Shown here piece after piece: positions 1 to 8,240 of a DNA stretch of 8,976 bases (the first letter of the stretch is position 1; every line of letters starts with the position of its first letter). The translations under genes and the position numbers were made by a program. The notes beneath the pieces are model-generated. The model saw only the letters and a program-made list of their open reading frames with translations. It was not told the origin of the DNA and searched no databases. Origin of the DNA: Treponema sp. (GTDB lineage: Bacteria > Spirochaetota > Spirochaetia > Treponematales > Treponemataceae); NCBI GenBank assembly GCA_017390125.1, contig JAFPCT010000155.1, positions 1 to 8,976 of the forward strand, written 5' to 3'.

Positions 1-1
1 A

Positions 2-3000
2 AAAGAGGAATTAGCTTCTATTGAGTCATTTTTCAGGGAACACATAACGGACAGAAACGCTGTTTTTGTTTTTCCTACTGATATTGTCTGCCAGTCATGG
101 GCAGAGTGGTGCATAACTGAAAACCATACTTCTGTAAAATCTGTTGCCCTTGAGCGGTTTATGGCCTGGGATAATTTCAAGGGAAGTTTTCTTTCTGCCG
201 AAAAAAAAGATGCGGCGGCGGTTCCTTCCCTTTTAAGGAAACTTTTTGTCTACGATATAATTCGTCAGAATGCAGAATCACCTTTTTTTACGAAAATCAT
301 CCGCCCGGAATTCGCGGCAACTGCATATTCCTTTGCAGACTGGCTGGAAAAGAACCTGCCTTCACTTAAAATGTGGAAGAAGCGCATGGACCAGAACCGG
401 GTGGACTACGGTGAGCCTGATGACGAGGACAGGGATTACGAGACCTTGTTCCAGAAATATAGAGATTTTCTAGATAAAAATTCGCTTTTTGAACCGGCCT
501 GGGTGGATCACGTTGAGTTCAGTGATTCCAGCCGAAAATTCTATATTTTTTATCCGGAGCAGCTGGCGGATTTCGGCGATTTTGAAGAGATTTTTGCCGG
601 AACTCCGAACATAACTGCTCTGGTTCTGCCAGAACAGACGGCCCGTCCGAAAGCCTATTTTTATAAGGATGCCCGCCGGGAATTAAGGCAGACAATCCTT
701 CGTATGATTGATCTAGTAAAATCCGGCAAGGCTGACTGGACGGAAATTGCGCTCAGTGTTCCTCAGATGGAAACTTACCGCCCTTACATACAGCGTGAAT
801 TCCAGCAGTACGGTATTCCTTTTGTCTTCCGTTCGGGAACTTCCCTTACGAAAAACAGTGCCGGCCGAATTTTCCGGGAAATTTACGACTGTCATGAATC
901 AAATTTTTCCTACGATTCTGTCCGTACTCTTGTAATGGACGAATGCATTCCATGGAAAGAAAGCATTGAGCTGAACATGAAGGACAGAAAAGAGCAGCCT
1001 GATAATTTGCAGGTTTTTGACCTGAAGTCACTGCGTGAGTCCCTTGTTCGGGAAGGAAACAGAATGCGCTGCATCTGTTCCTATGAGGAGCTTAAGGAGA
1101 ACGGTTTTGAATCCGTTGACATCTGGGAAGAAGCGCTGGGTAAAACTTATGCTGCGAACAAGCATCTCCTGCGTTTTTACCGGAAACTTAAGCTGGGGAT
1201 AAGCAGATTTTTTTCCACTCAGAACCAGGATTTTGCAAGCCTGCTTTCTGCCTGGAGCACCTTCAAGAAAGACTTTGTAAATGACAGTGAATTTTCTTCT
1301 GACGCAAATAAAATACTCGGACGGTGCATAAGTCATCTGGAAGAGCTGATTGAGATTGAGACTGAGTACAAGGATGCGGGACTTTCAGCTTCTGCGCCTT
1401 TTCAGTTCTATCTGAATCTTCTGGACAAAAAAATGTACACGAAACAGACTGACGGGCAGGGAGTTTCTGTTGTTCCTTATAAGCTTACGGCAGGAGCGTA
1501 TTTTAAATATCAGTTTGTGATTGATTCATCTCAGAAAAATCTTGAAGTTCCATATAAACCCCTGAGCTTCCTGAATGCAGAAAAACGGCGCAAACTCAAG
1601 CTTGTTGAGGATGAAAAAAACTTCAGTGCCACGGAAACCATAATCCGGCTGTACGGAAAACCTGTGGAAGAAAATCCCGGGGATTTCGTGCATTTTTCTG
1701 CTTCGGAAAACAGTTTTTCGGGCTTTGCAATTCCCCACAGCCTTCTGGAGATTCAGGAGCAGGTGCCGGATTTTGACAGCTGTGATTTTGTGCTTGCAGA
1801 AAAGAACTGGATTGAATCTGGAGCGGAAGGGTCTGCTGAGCTTTCGGCAAGACAGCGGAAAGAACTGGATGCCTGGGCTTTTTCTGCAATTCCGCCGGAG
1901 CAGAACTATAAAATCACGGAAAGCATTTCCGAAAAGATAAGATATCTGCTGGTTGAATCCAGAAACGAGTCTGCAAAAGCCAGGAAACTCAATCTTTCTG
2001 AAAAAGCCCTTTTGCAGAATAAAATTTCTGCCAGGGGAGACCTTGAGAAATTCTTCCCTTGTCCAAGGCGCTGGATGCTTTCCCAGGTTCTCAAGCTGGG
2101 TACGGATTCCCTTGATACTGATTTAATGACGGTTTTCGACATGGGAAACCTTAACCACAAGGTTCTTGAGTTGTTCTGCAGAAATTATGCCGGAAAAAGG
2201 CTCCCGTTTTACGACAACCTTACAGGAAGTTTTTTCATCGCGGAAGAAAATTCAGGCGTTTTGAATTCAAAAACTGACGCCACAAAGGAAATTGACCTGC
2301 TTCTTAAAGGCGACGGTTCCTCTGAAAATACAGGAATAGTCGACAAGGCTATAAACAGCATTTCAAATGATTTTCATGACAGTCCTCTTGTAATAAAGAC
2401 CCTTTCAAATCAAAAGCAGAAGATTACGCAGACAATCATGTCCTTGCTTCAGGTTCTTCTCCTTCCTTATATGACGGAAGATGAGGAAGGTTCTGCTAAA
2501 AATATAAACGGAATCGGTAACTGTACTGTGTATGCGGTTGAGGGTACTTTCGTGTCCGAACAGGAAGAATTTACATACTACGGAAAAGTGGACTGTGTCG
2601 TAAAAACTCCTGACACAAATCAATACGTCCTGCTGGACTATAAAAATTCAGAAAGCTCCGTTCCTTCCAAGAAAGATTTCCAGGTGGATCCGGAAACCGG
2701 TCTGCTTTCTGACTGCCAGATGGCAGTTTACTGCAGGATGTTAAGCCGGGACTGTAAGGCAGAGATTGCCGCCGCATATTTCTATGCGATAAAAGACGCA
2801 AGTTCAATGCAGGTTTTCGATAAATACACTGAAAAGCTTGTGGACAAAAAAGGAAATCCAAAGGCAAATGATTATACAGTCTTTGAACCTTCTGTTCAGG
2901 CAGCTGACGGCTATGCCGCCCTGTTCAACAGCAGAATTCTTTCTGAAACTTCGGATTTTTCACCGGAAACAGAAGAAAACCGCAGGAATCCTTTGAATAC

Positions 3001-3097
3001 AAAACCCTATGAACATTGCGCGAAATGCAATTTCAAGACAATCTGCCGTACAACATATTTTGTGGCAGGAAAGCAGATCAAAACAAAGAAGGACTGA
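2..3097 (+). CDS. addB: AddB-like helicase/nuclease subunit with PD-(D/E)XK nuclease and Fe-S cysteines, 5'-truncated
   Basis: This is the probable AddB (RexB) subunit of the AddAB helicase-nuclease, which resects double-strand DNA ends for RecA-dependent repair in the cytoplasm. The frame is open to the window edge. The first ATG (161) has no good ribosome binding site, and the 53 codons before it include FVFPTDI, like the early strand of AddB proteins, so the true start lies outside. Counting from Met161, residues 193-229 look like the inactive helicase core (TEIALSVP, QYGIPF). The C-terminal RecB-type nuclease shows GNLNH (His666), KVD (Asp811), LLDYKN (Asp826, Lys828) and QMAVY (Gln853, Tyr857). 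Cys634 in FFPCPRRW together with Cys953, Cys956 and Cys962 (C-x2-C-x5-C) matches the 4Fe-4S pattern that flanks AddB nuclease domains. A Walker A motif, if present, would lie just upstream of the window. The partner gene addA follows after 3 bases. Family assignment is firm; the exact name is inferred. Confidence 0.85.
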   Translation, partial: KEELASIESFFREHITDRNAVFVFPTDIVCQSWAEWCITENHTSVKSVALERFMAWDNFKGSFLSAEKKDAAAVPSLLRKLFVYDIIRQNAESPFFTKIIRPEFAATAYSFADWLEKNLPSLKMWKKRMDQNRVDYGEPDDEDRDYETLFQKYRDFLDKNSLFEPAWVDHVEFSDSSRKFYIFYPEQLADFGDFEEIFAGTPNITALVLPEQTARPKAYFYKDARRELRQTILRMIDLVKSGKADWTEIALSVPQMETYRPYIQREFQQYGIPFVFRSGTSLTKNSAGRIFREIYDCHESNFSYDSVRTLVMDECIPWKESIELNMKDRKEQPDNLQVFDLKSLRESLVREGNRMRCICSYEELKENGFESVDIWEEALGKTYAANKHLLRFYRKLKLGISRFFSTQNQDFASLLSAWSTFKKDFVNDSEFSSDANKILGRCISHLEELIEIETEYKDAGLSASAPFQFYLNLLDKKMYTKQTDGQGVSVVPYKLTAGAYFKYQFVIDSSQKNLEVPYKPLSFLNAEKRRKLKLVEDEKNFSATETIIRLYGKPVEENPGDFVHFSASENSFSGFAIPHSLLEIQEQVPDFDSCDFVLAEKNWIESGAEGSAELSARQRKELDAWAFSAIPPEQNYKITESISEKIRYLLVESRNESAKARKLNLSEKALLQNKISARGDLEKFFPCPRRWMLSQVLKLGTDSLDTDLMTVFDMGNLNHKVLELFCRNYAGKRLPFYDNLTGSFFIAEENSGVLNSKTDATKEIDLLLKGDGSSENTGIVDKAINSISNDFHDSPLVIKTLSNQKQKITQTIMSLLQVLLLPYMTEDEEGSAKNINGIGNCTVYAVEGTFVSEQEEFTYYGKVDCVVKTPDTNQYVLLDYKNSESSVPSKKDFQVDPETGLLSDCQMAVYCRMLSRDCKAEIAAAYFYAIKDASSMQVFDKYTEKLVDKKGNPKANDYTVFEPSVQAADGYAALFNSRILSETSDFSPETEENRRNPLNTKPYEHCAKCNFKTICRTTYFVAGKQIKTKKD
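3089..3093 (+). promoter_or_regulatory. Ribosome binding site of addA
   Basis: AAGGA lies seven bases before the ATG at 3101, inside the last codons of addB. It supports this start and fits translational coupling of the two subunits. No room for a separate promoter or terminator exists between the genes. Confidence 0.7.
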
Positions 3098-3100
3098 AAT

Positions 3101-6100
3101 ATGGAAAAGCAGTATAAATATCTTGGAATTCTTGAGCGTGCCCTTGATCCTTCACAGGAAAATGTCTGTTTTACCACAGAAAACTCTGTAGTAGCTGCCG
3201 GTGCAGGAAGCGGAAAAACCCAGGTTCTGGCGACCCGTTTTGCATGGCTCGTAATTTCTCAGAAAGTGGAAGTGTCGGAAATTCTGACTCTTACGTTTAC
3301 TGACAAAGCTGCCTCAGAAATGTACCAGCGAATTTACGCGACACTTAAATATTTTGCAGAATACACGCCGAAAACTGACGCCGAGCTGGTGGATTTTTTC
3401 AAAAACAAACGGAAAATCGAAAATCCTTCTTCTCAGATGATTCAGGAATTCCGGGAAGCAGAGCAGGATCTTACAGAAGACAAGAAGGCTCTTGCAAAAA
3501 AAGCCCTGCTGAACTTTACGGACGCTCATATTCAGACCTTGGACTCTTACTGCGGCAGCGTTGTACGCCAGTGCGCGAACCGCTATGGAATCAGTCCGGA
3601 TTTTTCGGTCGGTTCGACAGATGCCGTCAGAACCATAAAGGACAAGGCATTTAAATTCGTTTTGAAATACATAAATGAGCTCTGCGTAAGGGAATATGCA
3701 GAACCAGGAAAAATTCAGGAATTTGCGGAAGATTTTCTTGCCTCTCCGATAATCGGGCATACTTCAATTGCAACTCCGGAGGGATTTTTCTCTTCCAATT
3801 TTGAGCATCAGACAGAAATCATAGTTTCTGCCTGGAATGAGATGCTGTGCGGAACAGAATCAAATCCGAACCGGCTCAGCAAGTGCATAAGAAATATCGA
3901 GGATTCAATTGAAGTTTCAAAAGGAAAGGATGATCCGAAAAAGCAGCCATGGCTTGCAGGTGTCCGAGATTTCCTTGAATTTGGAAATGAAATCTGGCCG
4001 AAATTCAGGAGCATTGATTCGGAATTTCTGCGGCAGAATCTTCAGGAAATAAAAGAGCAGGGAAGTCTTGCTGAAGAATTTTTCATCAAGGCAAAACAAT
4101 GCTCAAAGGCAACAGGCGGAATAAAAGACGTAAAGACCGCCATTACTGCGGAAACGGAAGCCATAAAAGCCGAATTCTATGCCATTTATGCCTTCATAAA
4201 GAAATATGAGGAACAGAAGTCAATGATGGAATTTTATGACCAGTTCCTTTTTGAAGTAAATCAGGAAAAAAGGACTTCAAATGCCCTTACTTTTACAGAC
4301 GTTACGGAGCTTGCTCTGAAAGTTCTTCTTGAAAATGAAGACATCAGGAATAATGAAAAAAATTCCTATAAAAAGATAATGATAGACGAATTTCAGGACA
4401 ACAACTCCAAGAACCGGGACCTGCTGTACCTTCTTTCAATTAAAAGGGGTGAATTTGAATCGAAACCCGGAGAGGAGCAGTGCGTCATAAATATTGACAG
4501 TTCCAATCCTGAATCTCTGCACGACCTTATTGCCGGAAAGCGGGATCCTGAAAAACTTTTCTTCGTTGGAGACGAAAAGCAGTCAATCTATAAATTCAGA
4601 AATGCCGACGTTTCTGTCTTTAACCGTCTGACCCAGGAAAACAGGCAGATTTTCATGAATTACAACTATCGTTCTGCTCCGGAACTTATAAAGGCCTTCA
4701 ATGAGTTCTTTAAAAATGAGAACGGAATCTTCCTTTCCCAGAATGAAGCTTCTTCAAGCGATTTCGAAGCGTACTATTCAAAAGATGCAGAAAAAAACGG
4801 CATGCCGGAACTTCCTGAGCTTACAGGGCAGAATGTTCCTCTTCATGTGCGCTTTATAAACGAAAAATACATGAACAGTGATCCTGAAACAGCTTCATTC
4901 TACATACCTAAAAAAGAGCAGGTTGCCTACGGAATCGCCCGGGAAATATATAAAATTGCAGAGAAAGAATTTTCCGGCCTTCCAAAAAGTCAGTGGAAGT
5001 GGGAAAACTTTGCGATTCTGGACAAATCCCGTGCCAGCCGCGGAGATATAATAAAGTACCTCAGCCTGTTCAATATTCCTTTTCAGCTTGATCAGTTCAA
5101 GAACATTTTTGAGGAAGGTGTAATAAACGATTTCTGCAATTTCCTTAGGATCTGTGTTTATCCCTCAGACAGTACGGCTTTTGCAAGCTATTTGTGCTCG
5201 CCGTTCTGCGGTCTTCTTGAAAATTCCGTTGAAATGATTCTCGCTCATCTTACAGACACAAGGTTCCGTCCTTATGATGCCAGCCCATTTGTCTTCAATC
5301 CTTTTGATAGAAGATACGATGAGGAAATCAAAAATGATCTGCCTGAGCGGGAATTCGAAAAATTCGTCTCTGCCCGGAATGAATTTGAAAGTTACCGGAA
5401 AACCGTGCTTCAGCAGGAAATTACCAGAACGCTCAGTGAGCTATGGCACAAAAAGGGCTACAAGTATGAGACTATGCTCGTTCCGAATGCAAGGCTTTGT
5501 GCAGAGCATTTTGACATGATTTTTGAGCTTGCCCGAATCTGCGAGCAGGACGGAAAAAATGTCTCATGGTTCATAGATGAACTTGCAAACTTGAAGAGGG
5601 CAATGACCAGCTCTGATTCAGATCTGGACGCGGCAAACGTAAAATATCCTCTGGAAAGAAGCCATGCAGTTCAGATTATGACCATCCATAAAAGCAAGGG
5701 ACTTCAGTTTGAGCATGTTTTTGTTCTTGGCTGTACGAATTTAAGAAAGGACAACAAACAGGGAAAATATTACTATTCCGAAAATACAGGACTTTCATTA
5801 GATTCCCGGGATTCAAGCATGAATTATTTCAAGCTTATTGAAAAAAATACGGAAGAGCAGAAGGAGCTTGCTGAATTCCGCCGGGTTGTTTATGTTGCCA
5901 TAACCCGTGCAATAAAAGATTCGTATATTTTCGGCCGGATAGATGAGACTGACCGTTCTTCAACTGAATACCGTCTTATTCACAACATGGTTTACCGGTT
6001 TTACCCGGAGGCAGAATCGCAAATTGACTATGCTCTGGAAAATCCGGTTTTCGAGGCAGGAAGTCCCTTTGACTACCAGGAACTTGAGCCGGTAACCTAC

Positions 6101-6880
6101 GGAAACCTGCCTAAAAACAAAGAGAATACCGATGAGATCCGTATGCAGACAGTTGAGAACATGCAGAAAAATGTCATCGTAAAAGAACCTTTTGATCCTG
6201 CTGTTCACGGCATGGAGCGCCTTCAGCCAAGCAAGCTGGAAAGCGGTGCGGTGCTTGCGGAAACCTTCAGGTCCGGCAGAACAGATTCTTTCGGAAGGCT
6301 TACAGAAATATTGCGAAAATACAATCCGGAGCCGGAAGACTGGCAGAACGTAGAAAATTATTATCCGGAAAACACCGACGAACTTGATTCCCGCCAGTTC
6401 AGCTGGACTGACTACGGAAATCTTGTTCATGACTATCTGTGCAAGATGGTGCAGGGGATAGACATTGAATGCTACCAGCCTGCAAAGAAATACTTCAAGA
6501 ATCTTGAGGATGACGACAGACAGGAGATAATGAACCAATGCCTGAAAATGTGCGAAATCTTTAAAAAATCAGAGCTTTACGCCCAGCTTATGCAGGCAGT
6601 TCAGGCAGGCCGTTTTGTCCGTCCGGAATATGAATTTAAGTTCTGCAGCCAGAAAAAGATGTACCGCGGTTCAATAGACCTGATTTTTGAGAATGCCGAC
6701 GGAACTTATTCCCTTGTCGACTATAAGACTGACCGGTCTGTAATTCCGGAAATTCATGCAGCTCAGCAGGACTGTTACCGCCGTGCAGCGGTCGACATAC
6801 TTCCTCATCCAGGAAAGATAAACTGCTATCTTTATTACCTGCGTTTTGAAGAGGCAGTCCCTCTGCATTTTGCACAATAG
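3101..6880 (+). CDS. addA: AddA-like ATP-dependent helicase-nuclease, complete
   Basis: This 1259-residue protein is the probable motor and nuclease subunit of AddAB; Bacillus AddA is of similar size (about 1230). Superfamily 1 UvrD/Rep motifs appear in order: AGAGSGKT Walker A with Lys39, TFTDKAASEM (65-74), IQTLDSYC (144-151), MIDEFQD Walker B (427-433, Asp429-Glu430), GDEKQSIYKFR (490-500), NYNYRS (520-525), IMTIHKSKGLQFEHV (859-873) and RRVVYVAITRA (927-937). The C-terminal RecB-family nuclease has GNLVH (His1110), GSIDLIF (Asp1193), LVDYKTD (Asp1207, Lys1209) and QQDCY (Gln1222, Tyr1226), so all catalytic positions look intact. It starts three bases after the addB stop with a clear ribosome binding site, so the two are one operon. 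The stretch between motifs II and III looks longer than in typical AddA. It could be called RecB-like, but the tandem nuclease partner with Fe-S cysteines favours AddAB over RecBCD. Confidence 0.92.
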   Translation: MEKQYKYLGILERALDPSQENVCFTTENSVVAAGAGSGKTQVLATRFAWLVISQKVEVSEILTLTFTDKAASEMYQRIYATLKYFAEYTPKTDAELVDFFKNKRKIENPSSQMIQEFREAEQDLTEDKKALAKKALLNFTDAHIQTLDSYCGSVVRQCANRYGISPDFSVGSTDAVRTIKDKAFKFVLKYINELCVREYAEPGKIQEFAEDFLASPIIGHTSIATPEGFFSSNFEHQTEIIVSAWNEMLCGTESNPNRLSKCIRNIEDSIEVSKGKDDPKKQPWLAGVRDFLEFGNEIWPKFRSIDSEFLRQNLQEIKEQGSLAEEFFIKAKQCSKATGGIKDVKTAITAETEAIKAEFYAIYAFIKKYEEQKSMMEFYDQFLFEVNQEKRTSNALTFTDVTELALKVLLENEDIRNNEKNSYKKIMIDEFQDNNSKNRDLLYLLSIKRGEFESKPGEEQCVINIDSSNPESLHDLIAGKRDPEKLFFVGDEKQSIYKFRNADVSVFNRLTQENRQIFMNYNYRSAPELIKAFNEFFKNENGIFLSQNEASSSDFEAYYSKDAEKNGMPELPELTGQNVPLHVRFINEKYMNSDPETASFYIPKKEQVAYGIAREIYKIAEKEFSGLPKSQWKWENFAILDKSRASRGDIIKYLSLFNIPFQLDQFKNIFEEGVINDFCNFLRICVYPSDSTAFASYLCSPFCGLLENSVEMILAHLTDTRFRPYDASPFVFNPFDRRYDEEIKNDLPEREFEKFVSARNEFESYRKTVLQQEITRTLSELWHKKGYKYETMLVPNARLCAEHFDMIFELARICEQDGKNVSWFIDELANLKRAMTSSDSDLDAANVKYPLERSHAVQIMTIHKSKGLQFEHVFVLGCTNLRKDNKQGKYYYSENTGLSLDSRDSSMNYFKLIEKNTEEQKELAEFRRVVYVAITRAIKDSYIFGRIDETDRSSTEYRLIHNMVYRFYPEAESQIDYALENPVFEAGSPFDYQELEPVTYGNLPKNKENTDEIRMQTVENMQKNVIVKEPFDPAVHGMERLQPSKLESGAVLAETFRSGRTDSFGRLTEILRKYNPEPEDWQNVENYYPENTDELDSRQFSWTDYGNLVHDYLCKMVQGIDIECYQPAKKYFKNLEDDDRQEIMNQCLKMCEIFKKSELYAQLMQAVQAGRFVRPEYEFKFCSQKKMYRGSIDLIFENADGTYSLVDYKTDRSVIPEIHAAQQDCYRRAAVDILPHPGKINCYLYYLRFEEAVPLHFAQ

Positions 6881-6963
6881 GTAAGGAGCTTGAGAAATTT
6901 ACGTAGCATGCGTAGTAATTAACTATTTTCATTATCAAGATAAATTGATAAAATTAAACTAAA
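6881..6963 (+). other. Intergenic gap between addA and the channel gene
   Basis: This is the only real spacer on the left side. It is AT-rich toward its right end and contains the inverted repeat at 6932-6951. I see no convincing sigma-70 promoter, no U-tract terminator after addA, and no Shine-Dalgarno sequence before the ATG at 6964. Confidence 0.5.
6932..6951. repeat. 7-bp inverted repeat TTATCAA-N6-TTGATAA
   Basis: Two perfect 7-base arms (6932-6938 and 6945-6951) are separated by six bases (GATAAA). The repeat lies 12 bases upstream of the channel ATG. It is AT-rich, so it would be a weak hairpin, and no T-run follows, so it is not a normal terminator. A dimeric regulator's operator is possible but unproven. 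Confidence 0.4.
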
Positions 6964-7906
6964 ATGTCTAAACAAAAAGCAAAGAAAAAAAGTTTAAAAA
7001 AAAACGATTCATTATCTCCTGCGCTCATCAACACTTAAATTCTGTGTTATTTTTCCGCTTTTCTTTGTCTTCATTGTAAATGCAACGTATTTCTTTGAGA
7101 AAGGAAAGTCGCTGAAATCTCTGGGTGACTGCTACTGGTACTTTTTTCTTGCGTTCGTGTCCGGAGGCGTGCGTTTTCAGGCAGTTACGCTTCCTGGCCG
7201 TACATTCAGTATAATAACGATTATAGTGCGCATGTGTCTGTTCGGTACTGTAACAGCCGCCATCGCGTCATTTTTTATGGATTCCAAAAACCAAAAGAAC
7301 AGGGGGTTTACTCAATTGAAAAAATTAAGCCATCACTTTATTATCTGCGGCTGGCGCCCGGAAATGGAAGTTATCCTCGATACGGTTATGGAATCAAATC
7401 CAGAACTGACCGCAGACCAGATTGTACTTGTAAACAACGTGTCCTCAAAGGAGATAGGGCAGCTTCGCGGTCAGTCAAGGTTCAAGGAATTGAACTATGT
7501 TTCCGGCGATTATTCTCATCAGGATGTGCTAAAGCGCGCCTGCATTCAGACAGCCGACCGGGCTCTGGTTATTTTTGACCAGTCGGACGGAGCCGCACGA
7601 ATTGAAGTGGATTCCCGAACGATTCTTTCCGTTCTGACAATGAAAAATATGAATCCGAAAATTTACGTCAGCGCGGAACTTTTTGATGCTAAGCTTGAAA
7701 GCCACTTAAAGCTTGCCCACTGTGATGAGATCATTCTTACAACAGAATATGAGTATCACCTTCTTGCAAACGCATCCTGCGGACAGGGATATTCAAACAT
7801 CATCCATGAGCTTGTTTCCAGTGACCGAAATTCCGGTATTGTCGTTGAGGACATTCCGCCTGAATATTTTGGAAAGACATACGGAGATTATGCCGCATAT
7901 CTTCCA
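6964..7906 (+). CDS. Two-TM RCK-domain ion channel (potassium-channel family), frameshifted and 3'-truncated
   Basis: This is a membrane ion channel gated by a cytoplasmic RCK (TrkA-N) domain. The ATG at 6964 gives a lysine-rich start (MSKQKAKKK), then hits a stop at 7036-7038. Removing one A from the nine-A run at 6996-7004 joins it to a long frame that is open after the stop at 6995-6997. In that frame are TM1 (about 7037-7096), a pore helix and loop (7127-7174), and TM2 with FGTVTAAIASFFM, close to KcsA's second helix. An RCK domain begins at HHFIICGWRPE (from about 7334), close to MthK's HVVICGWSES. The pore loop aligns to KcsA without gaps but reads VSGGVR in place of TVGYGD. Without the frameshift, the first start in the long frame is GTG 7157, inside the pore, which would delete TM1. 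Channel-like sequence ends near AAYL (7892-7903), midway through the expected RCK C-terminal lobe. The frame stays open to 8407, but that extension is antisense to phage genes. Confidence 0.75.
6996..7004 (+). repeat. Run of nine A at the channel gene frameshift
   Basis: A9 lies 11 codons into the channel gene. The start codon is in one frame and the membrane segments are in the +1 frame. Eight A would restore a continuous reading frame (SLKKTIHYLL). The run may be a sequencing or assembly error, a true inactivating indel, or a slippage or phase-variation site. Confidence 0.8.
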
Positions 7907-7912
7907 CAGCTG
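7901..7912. other. Junction between spirochaete-like and phage DNA
   Basis: To the left, sense-strand codons make an RCK-channel protein; to the right, the minus strand makes a phage portal-like protein that reads well up to DYARQLW (Trp codon 7906-7904). Third-position GC and overall GC rise abruptly here. The segment 7901-7912 can be read as either protein, so the exact breakpoint cannot be placed to the base. I see no direct repeat, tRNA or inverted terminal repeat at it. Confidence 0.75.
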
Positions 7913-8221
7913 CCGGGCATAGTCGGTGAAATCCCGTGCACCGGTCACGGCCAGCTGCGCCGAGGCCGCCCCCGCCGCCGGACGGCAGTGCATGGTGATG
8001 GGGGAATCCAGGATCACCGCCCGCTTGGTGCGGATGAACATCTCCACCATATTGAACACGGGGCGGGGCAGATTGCGGGTACGGCGGGTGGCGGGCGGCC
8101 ATTGATCCCCCTCCTTGAACCGCACATACAGCGGGAATTTTTCTTCAAAGCCCATGGAGCGCTGCCATGCCAGACCGTTCTGATAGTCCTGCCAGGCAGA
8201 GGTCTCCTGTGTGTATTCCAT
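7901..8221 (-). CDS. Probable phage portal protein, N-terminal fragment
   Basis: About 107 codons read leftward from the ATG at 8221-8219, with the ribosome binding site at 8231-8235. The text includes KFPLYVRFKEGDQWP, RNLPRPVFNMVEMFIRTKRA, ILDSPITM and ARDFTDYARQLW. This is the pattern I associate with the N-terminal region of tailed-phage portal proteins, which form the dodecameric ring through which DNA enters the capsid. Its place directly after a terminase large subunit supports this. The frame continues past 7901 as far as 7793, but there it is only antisense to the channel gene, so the rest of the protein is missing. Identification rests on context and recalled family style rather than on a catalytic motif, since portals have none. 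A minor head protein is the main alternative. Confidence 0.65.
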
Positions 8222-8230
8222 TTGTTTTTT

Positions 8231-8235
8231 CTCCT
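8231..8235 (-). promoter_or_regulatory. Ribosome binding site of the portal gene
   Basis: On the minus strand AGGAG lies nine bases before the ATG at 8221, which decides the start. The surrounding sequence is purine-rich (GGGAAAAGGAGAAAAAAC). Confidence 0.7.
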
Positions 8236-8240
8236 TTTCC

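Noticed and set aside
161..163. ATG as the true start of the addB-like gene
   Set aside because: The frame is open to the window edge, the upstream codons encode family-like sequence (FVFPTDI), and no good ribosome binding site precedes this ATG.
3314..3760. 148-codon open frame on the minus strand
   Set aside because: Antisense to conserved addA sequence between helicase motifs; no independent support.
5960..6538. 192-codon open frame on the minus strand
   Set aside because: It lies wholly opposite the addA coding sequence with no ribosome binding site or recognisable domain; codon bias of the gene on the other strand explains it.
6890..6918. Possible sigma-70 promoter (TTGAGA with TAGTAA at 17-base spacing) for the channel gene
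   Set aside because: The -10 matches the consensus at only about half its positions, and AT-rich gaps give such matches by chance.
6899..6918. Near-palindrome TTACGTAGCATGCGTAGTAA
   Set aside because: Only seven of ten pairs match, with three mismatches in a row in each arm; too weak to call an operator.
7793..7900. Continuation of the portal-like frame to its stop at 7793
   Set aside because: These codons are antisense to the RCK-channel gene and show no portal character; the real portal sequence ends at the junction.
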